The notes under the pieces are model-generated. The model was given only the letters and a program-made list of their open reading frames with translations. It searched no databases and had not been told where the DNA came from. A stretch of 64,000 nt of DNA from Streptomyces xanthophaeus (GTDB lineage: Bacteria > Actinomycetota > Actinomycetes > Streptomycetales > Streptomycetaceae), in assembly GCF_030440515.1 (NCBI RefSeq), contig NZ_CP076543.1:4499501-4563500 (forward strand), in the 5' to 3' direction. Shown here piece after piece: positions 1 through 9,187 of this stretch (the first letter of the stretch is position 1; every line of letters starts with the position of its first letter). The position numbers and the translations under genes are program-made.

Positions 1-1306
1 GGCGGTTGATCATGTCGACCATGCCGTCCTGGCCCAGACGTTCCTTGCCCTCGCCGATGTGGCCCTCGATCAGGCCGTCGGTGTAGAGCATCAGGCTCCA
101 GGTGCCGCCGAGCTCCACCTGGCGGCGCGGCCAGCGGGCCCGGGGCAGCAGCCCGAGGGCCGGGCCGCTGTTCTCGTACGGGAGCAGCTGCGCGCGGCGG
201 CCCGGCCGGGAGATCAGCGGGGCCGGATGGCCGGCCAGGCACAGACCGGCACGGCGTCCGTCCGGTGCGATGTCGACCGTGCACAGCGTCGCGAATATCT
301 CCTCGCACGGCCGTTCCACCTCCAGGACCTCCTGGAGGGTGGACAGCAGGTCGTCGCCGCAGAGGCCGGCCAGGGTCAGGGCGCGCCAGGCGATGCGGAG
401 CTCGACGCCGAGCGCGGCCTCGTCGGGGCCGTGGCCGCAGACGTCGCCGATCATGGCGTGGACGGTGCCGTCGGGGGTGCGGACGGTGTCGTAGAAGTCA
501 CCGCCGAGCAGGGCCCGGCTGCGACCGGGGCGGTAGCGGGCGGCGAAGCGGAGGTCGGAGCCCTCCAGGAGGGGCGTGGGGAGCAGGCCGCGTTCCAGCC
601 GGGCGTTCTCCTGGGCGCGCAGTTTCGATTCTGCGAGCTTGTACTGGGCGATGTCCGCCCGTTTTCTCTCCACGGCGTAGCGGATGGCACGGCTCAGCAG
701 CCGGCCGTCCAGCTCGTCCCGGAAGAGGAAGTCCTGGGCGCCGACCCGGACGGCCTCGGCGGCGCGCTCGGCGTCGTCCTCGCCGGTGAGGACGAGGACG
801 GCGTGGCGCGGGGCGATGCGCAGCACCTGGCGGAGGGCGACCAGCTGGTCCACGGCGGTGGCGGTGGCGGTGCCGGCCCCGGTCCCGTTGGCGGTGCCGG
901 TTCCGTTGGCCAGGGCGGTGGCCGACCCGTTGGCCGAGCCGTTGGCCGCAGCTCCCGGCGTGCGGGCGCTGGCGTCCGGGAGGGACAGGTCGAGGAGGAT
1001 GCAGTGCACGTCGGGCGTGAGCAGCCGCTCGGCCTCGGTGAGGTTGCGGGCGGTGCGGATCCGGATGCGGTGGCCGTCCGCGTCGAGGATCTCGGGGACG
1101 GTGAGGCCGCCTGCCGGGTCGTCCTCGATGACCAGGAGGGTCAGCGGGCTCGTGTGAGGGGTCGCTTGAGGAGGCGTGTGCGGGGGCGTGTGAGGGGTCG
1201 CTTGCGCGACGCCCGTGGCGGCTACGGCCGGGGCGGCGGTGTGCAGAACGGCCTGACCGCTCTCCGTGGCCGAGGTGTCCCTCTGCCGCGGTACGGGTAC
1301 GGTCAT
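1..1306 (-). CDS. Receiver-domain PP2C (SpoIIE-type) phosphatase, C-terminus cut by window edge
   Basis: About 435 residues are visible and the reading frame runs off the window. Residues about 53-205 form a response-regulator receiver (acidic cluster EDD at 61-63, acceptor Asp106 in LLDLSLP). A linker helix follows, then a PP2C/SpoIIE catalytic domain with GGDFYD (268-273) and GDVCGHG (287-293), the usual metal-binding Asp positions. Such proteins dephosphorylate anti-sigma-factor antagonists; no partner gene is visible here. Two oddities: a low-complexity Ala/Asn/Gly/Ser/Thr insert (about 118-151) sits between the acceptor Asp and the next helix, and the usual conserved Lys near the end of the receiver appears as Arg196. 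Start ATG follows a GGAG-like site. The N-terminal 50 residues are Thr/Pro-rich and probably disordered. Confidence 0.9.
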   Translation of the reverse strand, partial: MTVPVPRQRDTSATESGQAVLHTAAPAVAATGVAQATPHTPPHTPPQATPHTSPLTLLVIEDDPAGGLTVPEILDADGHRIRIRTARNLTEAERLLTPDVHCILLDLSLPDASARTPGAAANGSANGSATALANGTGTANGTGAGTATATAVDQLVALRQVLRIAPRHAVLVLTGEDDAERAAEAVRVGAQDFLFRDELDGRLLSRAIRYAVERKRADIAQYKLAESKLRAQENARLERGLLPTPLLEGSDLRFAARYRPGRSRALLGGDFYDTVRTPDGTVHAMIGDVCGHGPDEAALGVELRIAWRALTLAGLCGDDLLSTLQEVLEVERPCEEIFATLCTVDIAPDGRRAGLCLAGHPAPLISRPGRRAQLLPYENSGPALGLLPRARWPRRQVELGGTWSLMLYTDGLIEGHIGEGKERLGQDGMVDMINR

Positions 1307-1755
1307 CGTCTCCGGTTCCTTCCCTCCCCCCGAGGGTGCGCTCGTCCGGCAGACCCTAGCGGTCCCGGCCCGGCGAACGGAATGCCGTTCTTGGTGAGGG
1401 CCTCCGGCATATGCGGTTATCGCGGGGGAAAATCGGCCTCACTGGATGACAAAGGTCACGGCGGGGCCGTGTTCCGTCCCGTCAAGCGAGACGTGTCCGG
1501 GCTCCCGGAGGTTGCCTCCACCCCGCATCGGGACGGCGCGGCCGAAAGACCGGGGCTCTGCCCCGGACCCCGCGCCTCGGACTCCCCCGGCTACCGCTGG
1601 GAGGTGCCCCCTGGCGAGGCTGGACCGGCGTTCGAGCAGCGCGGTCCGGGGCGGGGAGCCGAGCGGCAGGGGGCTGCCCCCGGCAGGGGTCGGGGCCGCG
1701 CCCGGCAGGGGTCGGGGCCGCGCCTGGACACGTACGCCGGACGACCCCGCAGGGG
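1307..1755. other. Gene-free interval with degenerate repeat sequence
   Basis: No convincing gene lies between the phosphatase and the NlpC/P60 gene. The interval holds a 22-bp unit (CGGCAGGGGTCGGGGCCGCG plus two bases) repeated exactly in tandem at 1681-1724. It also has degenerate versions of the CTCAAACGCCGGCGAGG-type dispersed repeat seen elsewhere in the window (for example 1562-1600 and 1610-1660), and an ACCCCGCAGGGGC motif at 1743-1757 that recurs beside the large palindromic repeats. Confidence 0.5.
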
Positions 1756-2856
1756 CTACGCGTCGGGTCGGACCACTGCCTTGATCGGCATCGAGCCCGC
1801 GCCCGCCATCGTGATGTTCCGGCCGGGGCGCGGGGCGTGGACCATCGCGCCGTCGCCGACGTACATGCCGACGTGGCTGGCGTCGTCGAAGTAGATGATC
1901 AGGTCGCCCGGGCGCATGTCCTTCAGCGCGACCTTCGGCAGCAGCCGCAGCTGCTCCTGCGAGGTGCGCGGGATGCCCTTGCCCGCCGCCAGCCAGGCCT
2001 GGGAGGTCAGCCCGGAGCAGTCGAAGGACCCCGGACCCACGGCGCCCCATTTGTACGGCTTGCCCATCTGGGCGGTGGCGAACTGCACGGCCCGCCTGCC
2101 CGCATCCGTGGCCGCGCCGTTGACGTCCTTCATCGCGCCCGTCGACAGCCACGCCGTCTGCGCCTTGTACTGGGCTTCCTGCTCCAGCTGGATCAGCCGG
2201 GCCTTCTCCTCGGCCTCCAGCTTGCTCTCCAGCTCCTCGGCGGCCTTGATCTTCTCCTCGATCTGCTTCTTGGACTCCTCCGACTTGAGCCGGTTGGCCT
2301 CCAGGGTGGCCCAGCGCTCGCTCGCCTCCTGGGCGTAGCGCTGCAAGTCGGCCTGGGTCCGGTCCAGTTCGGAGAGCATGCCCGAGGTGGCCTTCTCGCC
2401 CTGGCGCAGCCGGCCCGCCCCGTCGAGGTAGTGGTTCGGGTCGTCGCTCAGCGCCAGCTGCGCGCCCGGGGGCATCCCGCCCGAGCGGTACTGGGCGCGG
2501 GCGGCGGCGCCCGCCCGGTTCTTCAGGGCGGTGATCCTCTCCTTGCCGGCGACGACGAGGTTGGCGATCTCGACGATCTTGTCCGACTGGGCCTTGGTCT
2601 CGGCCTCGGCGAGGTTGTAGGCGTCCGTGGCGGTGCCCGCCTGCCGGTACAGCTCCTCGATCTCCTTACGGACCTGTTCCAGGGACTTGCCGCCCGGTTC
2701 GGGAAGGGGCGCGGCCGGAGCCGCCGGCGCCGACGGAGCCGCGTAGGCCGTGCCCGTCGCGAAGCCCGGCACGGTCAGTATCGCCATCGTGCACAGCAGC
2801 ACGAGAGAGCTTGCGCCTCGCCGTTGCCTTGCGGCTCCCATGGTCCCCCCAGGCAC
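1756..2856 (-). CDS. Secreted NlpC/P60 (C40) cell-wall hydrolase with coiled-coil region
   Basis: A 366-residue protein with a signal peptide (hydrophobic core about 16-33, AYA-A cleavage region near 39). A long charged, coiled-coil-prone segment follows (about 55-235), then a C-terminal NlpC/P60 domain with catalytic Cys in FDCSGL (about 280) and catalytic His in DASHVGMYVG (about 328). The family cleaves D-gamma-glutamyl-meso-diaminopimelate bonds in peptidoglycan stem peptides; the coiled coil is the usual regulatory or partner-binding part, as in RipA/CwlO-type proteins. The listed start is a GTG; an in-frame ATG at 2841 has a GGGGGG run only 3 nt upstream, so neither start has an ideal ribosome site. 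Transcribed away from the methyltransferase gene that lies upstream on the same strand. Confidence 0.9.
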   Translation of the reverse strand: MPGGTMGAARQRRGASSLVLLCTMAILTVPGFATGTAYAAPSAPAAPAAPLPEPGGKSLEQVRKEIEELYRQAGTATDAYNLAEAETKAQSDKIVEIANLVVAGKERITALKNRAGAAARAQYRSGGMPPGAQLALSDDPNHYLDGAGRLRQGEKATSGMLSELDRTQADLQRYAQEASERWATLEANRLKSEESKKQIEEKIKAAEELESKLEAEEKARLIQLEQEAQYKAQTAWLSTGAMKDVNGAATDAGRRAVQFATAQMGKPYKWGAVGPGSFDCSGLTSQAWLAAGKGIPRTSQEQLRLLPKVALKDMRPGDLIIYFDDASHVGMYVGDGAMVHAPRPGRNITMAGAGSMPIKAVVRPDA

Positions 2857-3049
2857 CCGAGCCAGACCCCGTATCAGATCTGACTATTCATCAGTAACTT
2901 CGCACTGCCATCGGGATGGTGCCACGAGTCGATGAATTCCGACACCCTTGTGGATGGCGATCCGATCTTGTCCGCCCCAACGGACGCCGTTCCCACCCCC
3001 GCACGGTTCAACGGGCCACCCCCACCCCCGGTTCCACCGCACGCCGCTT

Positions 3050-3871
3050 TCACCCCATCGGGCGCAACGCCTCCCAGGGCAGCGTCAGTTCCCCCTGACG
3101 CCACCGCCGCGGCCCGTCCACCAGCGGCCAGTCGCCGGCCAGCGCCCGCGCCGTCCGGATCCAGCGCTGCCGCGCCCCGTACGAGGCGTACGGAGCCGCC
3201 GCCGCCCACGCCCGGTCGAAGTCGCGCAGGAACGCGTGCACCGGCTCGCCCGGCACGTTCCGGTGGATCAGCGCCTTCGGCAGCCGTTCCGCCAGGTCCG
3301 AGGGGCGCTCCAGGGAGCCCAGCCGGGTCGCGAACGTCACCGTGCGCGCCCCCTCCGGGCCCAGCGCCACCCACACGTGCCGCCGCCCGATCTCGTCGCA
3401 GGTCCCCTCCACCAGCAGCCCGTCCGGGGCCAGCCGCCCGCACAGCCGCGCCCAGACCTCGGCCACCTGCTCCTCGTCGTATTGGCGCAATACATTCGCC
3501 GCGCGGATCAGTGCCGGGCGGGCCCCGCCGTCCAGCGGCACCTCGAAACCGCCGTGCCGGAAGCTCAGCCCCTCCCGCTCGTACGGCTTCGCCCCCGCCA
3601 CCCGCGCCGGTTCGATCTCGATGCCGACCACCCGCACCCGTGGCGCCGCGTCCCGCAGCCGCGCCAGCAGCTCGACCGCCGTCCAGGGCGCGGCCCCGTA
3701 GCCCAGGTCCACCGCGACCGGCGCGTCCGCACGCCGGAGCGCGGCCCCGTGGGTGGCCGCGATCCAGCGGTCCATCCGGCGCAACCGGTTCGGATTGGTC
3801 GTCCCGCGCGTGACCGAGCCCACGGGGCGGCCGGGCGCGCGGCTGGAGGGCGGGGTACTGCGGGAGGCCAT
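3050..3871 (-). CDS. SAM-dependent class I methyltransferase
   Basis: The 273-residue product has a glycine-rich SAM-binding motif VAVDLGYGAAPWT near residue 60 and an acidic VVGIEIEP strand about 35 residues later. This is the standard Rossmann-fold methyltransferase layout. Substrate unknown. An open frame extends further upstream, but I choose the ATG at 3871 because TACCCT lies 6 nt before it (3878-3883, minus strand), fitting a leaderless transcript, and because the extra upstream residues look non-coding. Divergent from mshA. The neighbour relation with mshA is, as I recall, conserved in streptomycetes, but a functional link to mycothiol is not shown. Confidence 0.8.
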   Translation of the reverse strand: MASRSTPPSSRAPGRPVGSVTRGTTNPNRLRRMDRWIAATHGAALRRADAPVAVDLGYGAAPWTAVELLARLRDAAPRVRVVGIEIEPARVAGAKPYEREGLSFRHGGFEVPLDGGARPALIRAANVLRQYDEEQVAEVWARLCGRLAPDGLLVEGTCDEIGRRHVWVALGPEGARTVTFATRLGSLERPSDLAERLPKALIHRNVPGEPVHAFLRDFDRAWAAAAPYASYGARQRWIRTARALAGDWPLVDGPRRWRQGELTLPWEALRPMG

Positions 3872-3877
3872 GAGCCG

Positions 3878-3883
3878 AGGGTA
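3878..3883 (-). promoter_or_regulatory. Probable leaderless -10 element of methyltransferase gene
   Basis: TACCCT on the minus strand, separated by 6 nt from the ATG at 3871. Matches the TAnnnT hexamer and the spacing expected when transcription starts at the start codon. No good -35 seen. Confidence 0.45.
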
Positions 3884-4101
3884 AGCGGAGGGCCCGCGCA
3901 CCATGAAAATCCCCCGACGCAGCACCGAATACGAGGAATCCTCCAGGAAAACCGGACACCCCGGAATGCGCGGGACGGCCATCCGGGTTGCACTCCTTGC
4001 AGGGCGTCCTCCGCGCCCTCGCCGTCATGCCGTCCGGCATGCGGTCCGCCATGCCGTCCGAGCGTCGTGCGGGCGCCGTCCGAGCCGAGAGGACTGGTCC
4101 C

Positions 4102-5472
4102 TTGAGCCAGTACGTGTCCCGCCTCAGTGGCCGCCTCGCCGCCGCCCGTGCCACCCGCCACGAGCCGCCCCGCCTGCGTCTTCCGGCCGTCGGCCACCAC
4201 CGCAAGCCGCGCCGCGTGGCCATGCTGAGCGTGCACACCTCACCGCTGCACCAGCCCGGCACCGGAGACGCCGGCGGCATGAACGTCTACATCGTCGAGC
4301 TGGCCAAGCGGCTCGCCGCGATCAACATCGAGGTCGAGATCTTCACCCGGGCCACCACCGGCGGGCTGCCGCCCGTGGTCGAGCTGGCCCCCGGAGTCCT
4401 CGTACGGCACGTGGACGCGGGTCCCTACGAGGGACTCGCGAAGGAGGAGCTCCCCGCCCAGCTGTGCGCCTTCACCCACGGCGTCATGCAGGCCTGGGCC
4501 GGCCACCGCCCCGGCTACTACGACCTCGTCCATTCGCACTACTGGCTTTCCGGCCATGTGGGCTGGCTCGCCGCCGAGCGCTGGGGCGTCCCGCTCGTGC
4601 ACGCCATGCACACCATGGCGAAGGTCAAGAACGCGGCGCTGGCCGAGGGGGACACGCCCGAGCCCGCCGCCCGCGTCATAGGCGAGACCCAGATCGTGGC
4701 CGCCGCCGACCGGCTCATCGCGAACACCGCCGAGGAGGCCGACGAGCTCGTGCGGCACTACGAGGCCGACCCCGCCAAGGTGGCCGTCGTCCACCCCGGC
4801 GTGAACCTCGACCGGTTCACCGTCGGCGACGGCCGGGCCGCCGCCCGCGCCCGCCTCGGCCTCCCGCAGGACGCCGTCATCCCCCTCTTCGCCGGGCGGA
4901 TCCAGCCGCTGAAGGCCCCCGACATCCTGCTGCGCGCCGTCGCCGTCATGGTCGACCAGGACCCCTCGCTGCGCCGCCGCCTCTTCGTACCCGTCGTCGG
5001 CGGGCCCAGCGGCAGCGGCCTCGCCAAGCCGGAAGGCCTGCAGAAGCTCGCCGCGAAGCTCGGCATCGCCGACCTCGTGCACTTCCACCCGCCGGTCGCG
5101 CAGGACGGCCTCGCGGACTGGTTCCGGGCGGCGTCCGTGCTGGTCATGCCCTCCTACAGCGAGTCCTTCGGGCTCGTCGCGATAGAGGCGCAGGCCGCCG
5201 GTACGCCGGTGCTCGCCGCCGAGGTCGGCGGGCTGCCCGTCGCCGTCGACGACGGGGTCACGGGGATCCTCGTACCCGGGCACGACCCGGTGGACTACGC
5301 GCGGGAGCTGCGGCGGTTCGTGGACGAGCCGGCGCTCGCGGACCGGATGGGCGCCCGGGCGGAGCAGCACGCGCAGTTCTTCGGCTGGGACACCGCGGCG
5401 ATCGGCACGGCCGACGTCTACACCGCAGCCATGCATGATCATCGCCGTCGCGTACGCTCCCACCATGGCTGA
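4102..5472 (+). CDS. mshA: D-inositol-3-phosphate glycosyltransferase (mycothiol biosynthesis)
   Basis: Transfers GlcNAc from UDP-GlcNAc to 1L-inositol 3-phosphate, the first step of mycothiol synthesis. The 456-residue GT4-family protein has the MshA signature near its N-terminus ([19 protein letters not shown]), where GTGDAGGMN forms the donor loop. The C-terminal GT-B domain has [15 protein letters not shown] with the conserved E-x7-E motif. The frame is open further upstream, but I place the start at the TTG at 4102. GAGAGGAC lies about 9 nt upstream, and the protein then begins MSQYVSRL like its homologues. Followed immediately by the YbjN-like gene, whose -10 element lies inside the 3' end of mshA. 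Confidence 0.93.
   Translation: MSQYVSRLSGRLAAARATRHEPPRLRLPAVGHHRKPRRVAMLSVHTSPLHQPGTGDAGGMNVYIVELAKRLAAINIEVEIFTRATTGGLPPVVELAPGVLVRHVDAGPYEGLAKEELPAQLCAFTHGVMQAWAGHRPGYYDLVHSHYWLSGHVGWLAAERWGVPLVHAMHTMAKVKNAALAEGDTPEPAARVIGETQIVAAADRLIANTAEEADELVRHYEADPAKVAVVHPGVNLDRFTVGDGRAAARARLGLPQDAVIPLFAGRIQPLKAPDILLRAVAVMVDQDPSLRRRLFVPVVGGPSGSGLAKPEGLQKLAAKLGIADLVHFHPPVAQDGLADWFRAASVLVMPSYSESFGLVAIEAQAAGTPVLAAEVGGLPVAVDDGVTGILVPGHDPVDYARELRRFVDEPALADRMGARAEQHAQFFGWDTAAIGTADVYTAAMHDHRRRVRSHHG
5453..5458 (+). promoter_or_regulatory. Probable leaderless -10 element inside the mshA 3' end
   Basis: TACGCT lies 6 nt before the ATG at 5465. It suggests the YbjN-like gene has its own leaderless promoter embedded in mshA coding sequence. 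Confidence 0.4.
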
Positions 5473-5983
5473 CACCGCCGAGATCATCGAGAGCGCGCTC
5501 ACCGGCGCGGAGCTGAGCTGGGAGAGCCCCGAGCCGGGGTCCTACGTAGTCCAGCTCCCCGGCACCCGCAAGCTGAGCACCACCTGCTCGCTCAAGGTCG
5601 GCCGGCACTCGCTGTCGGTCAACGCCTTCGTGATCCGGCACCCCGACGAGAACGAGGCGGGCGTCCACCGCTGGCTGCTGGAGCGCAACCTCAAGCTGTA
5701 CGGCATGGCGTACGCGGTGGACCGCCTCGGCGACATCTACCTGACGGCCCGGCTCCCGCTGTCGGTCGTCGACCCCGAGGAGCTGGACCGGTTGCTCGGC
5801 ACGGTCCTGGAGGCGGCGGACGGCTCCTTCAACACGCTGCTGGAGCTGGGCTTCGCGAGCGCGATCCGCCGCGAGTACGAGTGGCGGGTCTCGCGCGGCG
5901 AGCCGACCTTCAACCTCGACGCGTTCAAACACCTGACGCGCCCGCAGGGCGAACCGGCCGGTCCCGGCACTCCGATCGGCTGA
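5465..5983 (+). CDS. YbjN-domain protein
   Basis: The product has 172 residues. It matches the YbjN family, a small alpha/beta fold related to type III secretion chaperones, and has the conserved core about residues 30-120 ([17 protein letters not shown], then [19 protein letters not shown]). The function in actinobacteria is not established. The start codon overlaps the end of mshA (5465 is before 5472). An in-frame ATG at 5435 has no ribosome site, while the ATG at 5465 has a TACGCT -10 hexamer 6 nt upstream, so I use the latter. No membrane segment or signal peptide. Confidence 0.8.
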   Translation: MADTAEIIESALTGAELSWESPEPGSYVVQLPGTRKLSTTCSLKVGRHSLSVNAFVIRHPDENEAGVHRWLLERNLKLYGMAYAVDRLGDIYLTARLPLSVVDPEELDRLLGTVLEAADGSFNTLLELGFASAIRREYEWRVSRGEPTFNLDAFKHLTRPQGEPAGPGTPIG

Positions 5984-6056
5984 CACGCGGCACCGAACGG
6001 CGCGGGAACGCGTGTCGGCCCGCCCGGCCGGGCCCGGACGCCCGCACCGTGACGGG

Positions 6057-6893
6057 ATGAGCGGGACCGCAGCCGAAGCACTCATGTACACCTGGTTCGC
6101 CCTGGCCCTCCTGTCCACCGGCTACGTCGCCCACGACGCGTTCACCAGGAACCCCGAGCTCACGGTGATGAAGTGGGGCTGGGTGCTGGTGACCCTTTAC
6201 ATCGGCCCGGTGGGCGCCGCGCTCTACGTGCTGTCCTGCAAGGAGCCGCGTCCGGGGACCCACGAGCAGTTCGTGGCGCCGCTGTGGAAGCAGGCGCTCG
6301 GCTCGACCATCCACTGCGTCGCCGGCGACGCGACCGGCATCATGGTCGCGGCCGTCGTCGCCTCGCTGCTCGGCCTCCCGCCGTGGGCCGACGCCCTGCT
6401 CGAGTACGCGGTGGGCTTCGGGTTCGGGCTGCTGGTCTTCCAGGCCCTGTTCATGCGCGACATGCTCGGCGGCAGCTACGTGCGGGCCGTCCGCTCGACG
6501 GTGTACGCGGAGTGGCTCTCGATGAACTGCGTGATGGGCGCCATGGTCGCGGTGAACGTGATCGTGCGCAGCCAGGTGCCGGGGGCGCGGGACGTCGGCG
6601 ACGTGCGCTTCTGGGCGACCTTCTCGCTGGCGGTGCTGGCCGGCCTGGCCTTCGCGTACCCGGTCAACGTGTGGCTGGTCGCCAACCACCTCAAGCACGG
6701 GATGGGGACGGTACGGGCGCTCGGCGAGGGCGGCGAGCCGCTCCCGGCCGCCGCCGCCCACACGGGTGCCTCCGGCATGGCCATGCCGGAGGCGGAGGTG
6801 ACGGCGGAGCAGAAGACGGCCATGGCGGTGCTGACGGTCCTCTTCCTCGCGGCCGGGGTCCTGCTGGCCGCGGTCTTCGGCCACCTGGCCTGA
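6057..6893 (+). CDS. DUF4396 multi-pass membrane protein
   Basis: The 278-residue membrane protein has about six hydrophobic segments (about 8-28, 38-60, 90-115, 125-150, 165-190 and the extreme C-terminus). It carries the DUF4396 signatures HCVAGDATG (helix 3) and [13 protein letters not shown] (helix 6). Conserved His, Cys and Asp residues in membrane helices suggest metal or small-ligand handling, but the function of the family is unknown to me. A Gly/Ala-rich loop precedes the last helix. Start ATG 6057 is preferred over 6012 because the latter adds a charged, non-conserved stretch. Followed after 5 nt by the convergent MFS gene. Confidence 0.75.
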   Translation: MSGTAAEALMYTWFALALLSTGYVAHDAFTRNPELTVMKWGWVLVTLYIGPVGAALYVLSCKEPRPGTHEQFVAPLWKQALGSTIHCVAGDATGIMVAAVVASLLGLPPWADALLEYAVGFGFGLLVFQALFMRDMLGGSYVRAVRSTVYAEWLSMNCVMGAMVAVNVIVRSQVPGARDVGDVRFWATFSLAVLAGLAFAYPVNVWLVANHLKHGMGTVRALGEGGEPLPAAAAHTGASGMAMPEAEVTAEQKTAMAVLTVLFLAAGVLLAAVFGHLA

Positions 6894-6898
6894 CGCGG

Positions 6899-8194
6899 TC
6901 AGCCCGCGGGAAGCGGCTCGGCCGCCGGTGCGGGAGCACCACCGGCCACGGGCGAGCCCGTACCCGTGCCCGTACCCGCGTCGCCCTCGGCGAGACCCCG
7001 CATCAGCAGCCAGTAGCCGGCCGACGCCACCGTGCCCAGCACGCCCGTGGCAGCCCACAGCCAGCCGGCCCCGTACCGGTCGATCATCAGGCCCGCCATC
7101 AGCGGAGCCACCAGCGAGGCCACCGCCCAGGACAGGTTGTAGACCCCCTGGTAGCGGCCGCGCCCGTGCACCGGGGACAGCCGTACGACCAGGCTCATCT
7201 GGGTCGGCGAGTTCACGATCTCCGCCAGCGTCCACACGCACACCGTCAGCGCGTACGCCCACACCGGTCCGGCGAAGGCCGTCAGCGCGAACCCGTACCC
7301 GGCCAGCAGAGCCGAGATCACCAGCAGCTTCTGCGGGTCGCGCCGCTCGATGAACGCGGTGACCGGGATCTGCAGCAGCACGATCAGCACGCCGTTCACG
7401 GCGACGACCAGCCCGTAGTCGCCGGGGGAGAACCCGGCGGCGCCCATCGCGACCGGCAGGCCCACCGAACCCTGCGTGAAGATCAGCGAGATCAGGAACG
7501 ACAGCCCGACCACGCCCATGAACCGGCCGTCCCGCAGCACCGTCCCGAGCCCGATCGCGGGCTCCTCGCCGGCGGCGGCCGACGCGCCCCCGGGCCGCTG
7601 CGGCCGGGACTCGGGCAGCTTGACGAAGACCAGCACCGCGCAGACCAGCGTCAGGGCGGCCTCGCCCAGGAAGCCGGCCAGGTAGCTGTACTCCGCGATC
7701 ACGCCCGCCGCCGTCGCGCTGACGGCGAAGCCGAGGTTGATGGCCCAGTAGTTGAGCGCGAAGGCCCGTACGCGGTCCTCGGGGCGGACGATGTCCGCCA
7801 TCATCGCCGCGACCGCCGGCCGGGAGGCGTTCGAGGTCACGCCGACCAGCAGGGCCACGGCCGCGATCGCCGCCGGGTGCTCCATGAAGCCGAGCAGCGC
7901 CACGGAGAACGCGGTCGAGGTCTGGGCCGCGAGGAGGGTGGGGCGCCGCCCGAGCCGGTCGGTCATCACCCCCGCGACGAGCGAGGAGACGACACCGCCG
8001 AGCCCGTGGAGGGCGACGACGAGCCCGGCGAAGGAGGCCGAGTACCCCCGGTCCAGGGTCAGGTAGAGGGTCATGAAGGTGGCGACGAAGGCGCCGAGGC
8101 GGTTCACCAGCGTGCTCGTCCAGAGCCACCAGAAAGCCCGGGGCAGCCCGGAGACGCTCTCCCGGGCGGCCTGTCCGAAACGGGCAGCGGACAT
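6899..8194 (-). CDS. MFS drug/metabolite exporter
   Basis: A 431-residue major facilitator with 12 predicted transmembrane helices. The motif-A loop is visible as [13 protein letters not shown] between helices 2 and 3, followed by a proline-/basic-rich central loop (ESRPQRPGG). The motif A and general layout are typical of H+-antiport multidrug exporters; the substrate is unknown. A much longer open frame continues upstream, but the real start is the ATG at 8194, with GGGGGGATCC just upstream and MSAARFGQ as N-terminus. Divergent from gpmA; the 153-bp intergenic region holds two separate perfect inverted repeats that could be operators. Confidence 0.87.
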   Translation of the reverse strand: MSAARFGQAARESVSGLPRAFWWLWTSTLVNRLGAFVATFMTLYLTLDRGYSASFAGLVVALHGLGGVVSSLVAGVMTDRLGRRPTLLAAQTSTAFSVALLGFMEHPAAIAAVALLVGVTSNASRPAVAAMMADIVRPEDRVRAFALNYWAINLGFAVSATAAGVIAEYSYLAGFLGEAALTLVCAVLVFVKLPESRPQRPGGASAAAGEEPAIGLGTVLRDGRFMGVVGLSFLISLIFTQGSVGLPVAMGAAGFSPGDYGLVVAVNGVLIVLLQIPVTAFIERRDPQKLLVISALLAGYGFALTAFAGPVWAYALTVCVWTLAEIVNSPTQMSLVVRLSPVHGRGRYQGVYNLSWAVASLVAPLMAGLMIDRYGAGWLWAATGVLGTVASAGYWLLMRGLAEGDAGTGTGTGSPVAGGAPAPAAEPLPAG

Positions 8195-8221
8195 GAAGGA
8201 TCCCCCCGGCGGTGTAAGCAT

Positions 8222-8249
8222 CACTCGTACGGCGTGCACATTACGAGTG
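8222..8249. promoter_or_regulatory. Inverted repeat, candidate operator
   Basis: CACTCGTA and TACGAGTG, perfect 8-bp arms separated by 12 nt, 28-55 bp upstream of the MFS gene start. Placed to cover its promoter. Confidence 0.45.
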
Positions 8250-8267
8250 GGGGGCCTGCGGGCGCCA

Positions 8268-8294
8268 CCGGATTGACGCGCACCGTCAATCCGG
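8268..8294. promoter_or_regulatory. Perfect 11-bp inverted repeat between MFS gene and gpmA
   Basis: CCGGATTGACG - 5 nt - CGTCAATCCGG. Lies 54-80 bp upstream of gpmA and 74-100 bp upstream of the MFS gene. No T-tract and no upstream gene to terminate, so a regulator site is more likely than a terminator. Confidence 0.5.
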
Positions 8295-8334
8295 CGGGAC
8301 CCCGCACCGCGCGCGAGCGCCCCCGGGCGTCCAC

Positions 8335-8340
8335 TAGGCT
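8335..8340 (+). promoter_or_regulatory. Probable leaderless -10 element of gpmA
   Basis: TAGGCT ends 7 nt before the gpmA ATG; no ribosome site is visible between them. Confidence 0.5.
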
Positions 8341-8347
8341 CGTACGC

Positions 8348-9109
8348 ATGGCCGACGCACCGTACAAGCTGATCCTCCTCCGCCACGGCGAGAGCGACTG
8401 GAACGCGAAGAACCTGTTCACCGGCTGGGTGGACGTCAACCTCACCGAGAAGGGCGAGAAGGAGGCGGTCCGGGGCGGTGAGCTGCTCAAGGACGCCGGC
8501 CTGCTGCCCGACGTGCTGCACACGTCCCTCCAGAAGCGCGCCATCCGCACGGCGCAGCTCGCGCTGGAGGCCGCGGACCGCCACTGGATCCCGGTGCACC
8601 GCTCCTGGCGCCTGAACGAGCGCCACTACGGTGCGCTCCAGGGCAAGGACAAGGCGCAGACCCTCGCCGAGTTCGGCGAGGAGCAGTTCATGCTGTGGCG
8701 CCGCTCGTACGACACCCCGCCGCCGGTCCTGGAGGACGGTACGGAGTTCTCGCAGTCCGCGGACCCGCGCTACGCGTCGATCCCGAACGAGCTGCGTCCG
8801 CGCACGGAGTGCCTCAAGGACGTCGTCGAGCGCATGCTGCCGTACTGGTACGACGGCATCGTCCCGGACCTGCTGGCCGGCCGCACGGTCCTGGTCGCCG
8901 CGCACGGCAACTCCCTGCGCGGTCTGGTCAAGCACCTGGACGGCATCTCCGACGCCGACATCACGGGCCTGAACATCCCGACCGGCATCCCGCTCGTCTA
9001 CGAACTGGACGCCGACTTCAAGCCCCTGAACCCGGGCGGCACCTACCTCGACCCGGACGCGGCAGCGGCCGCCATCGAGGCCGTCAAGAACCAGGGCAAG
9101 AAGAAGTAA
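8348..9109 (+). CDS. gpmA: 2,3-bisphosphoglycerate-dependent phosphoglycerate mutase
   Basis: Interconverts 3- and 2-phosphoglycerate in glycolysis and gluconeogenesis. The 253-residue length is normal for dPGM. It has the phosphohistidine loop [12 protein letters not shown] (His about 13), the substrate-binding [12 protein letters not shown] segment (catalytic Glu about 90) and the second catalytic His in [12 protein letters not shown] (about 183). The start is the ATG at 8348, although the frame stays open for 2 kb upstream, because the conserved N-terminus MADAPYKL begins here and a TAGGCT -10 hexamer sits 7 nt upstream. A strong intrinsic terminator follows 11 nt after the stop. Confidence 0.95.
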   Translation: MADAPYKLILLRHGESDWNAKNLFTGWVDVNLTEKGEKEAVRGGELLKDAGLLPDVLHTSLQKRAIRTAQLALEAADRHWIPVHRSWRLNERHYGALQGKDKAQTLAEFGEEQFMLWRRSYDTPPPVLEDGTEFSQSADPRYASIPNELRPRTECLKDVVERMLPYWYDGIVPDLLAGRTVLVAAHGNSLRGLVKHLDGISDADITGLNIPTGIPLVYELDADFKPLNPGGTYLDPDAAAAAIEAVKNQGKKK

Positions 9110-9120
9110 CCTTCGTGATC

Positions 9121-9163
9121 ATGCCTCCCGCCTGCGCGTACGGCGCGGGCGGGAGGCATTTTT
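9121..9163 (+). terminator. Rho-independent terminator of gpmA
   Basis: Perfect 12-bp stem ATGCCTCCCGCC / GGCGGGAGGCAT with a further GC-rich inner pairing, followed by five T. Confidence 0.85.
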
Positions 9164-9187
9164 CATGCCCCGCGCAGTGAACACGCC

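Noticed and set aside
4240..5502. 420-residue open frame antisense to mshA
   Set aside because: Composition matches a reverse-strand shadow of a G+C-rich gene (Asp/Val/Gly/Glu-rich, no domain); mshA is unambiguous.
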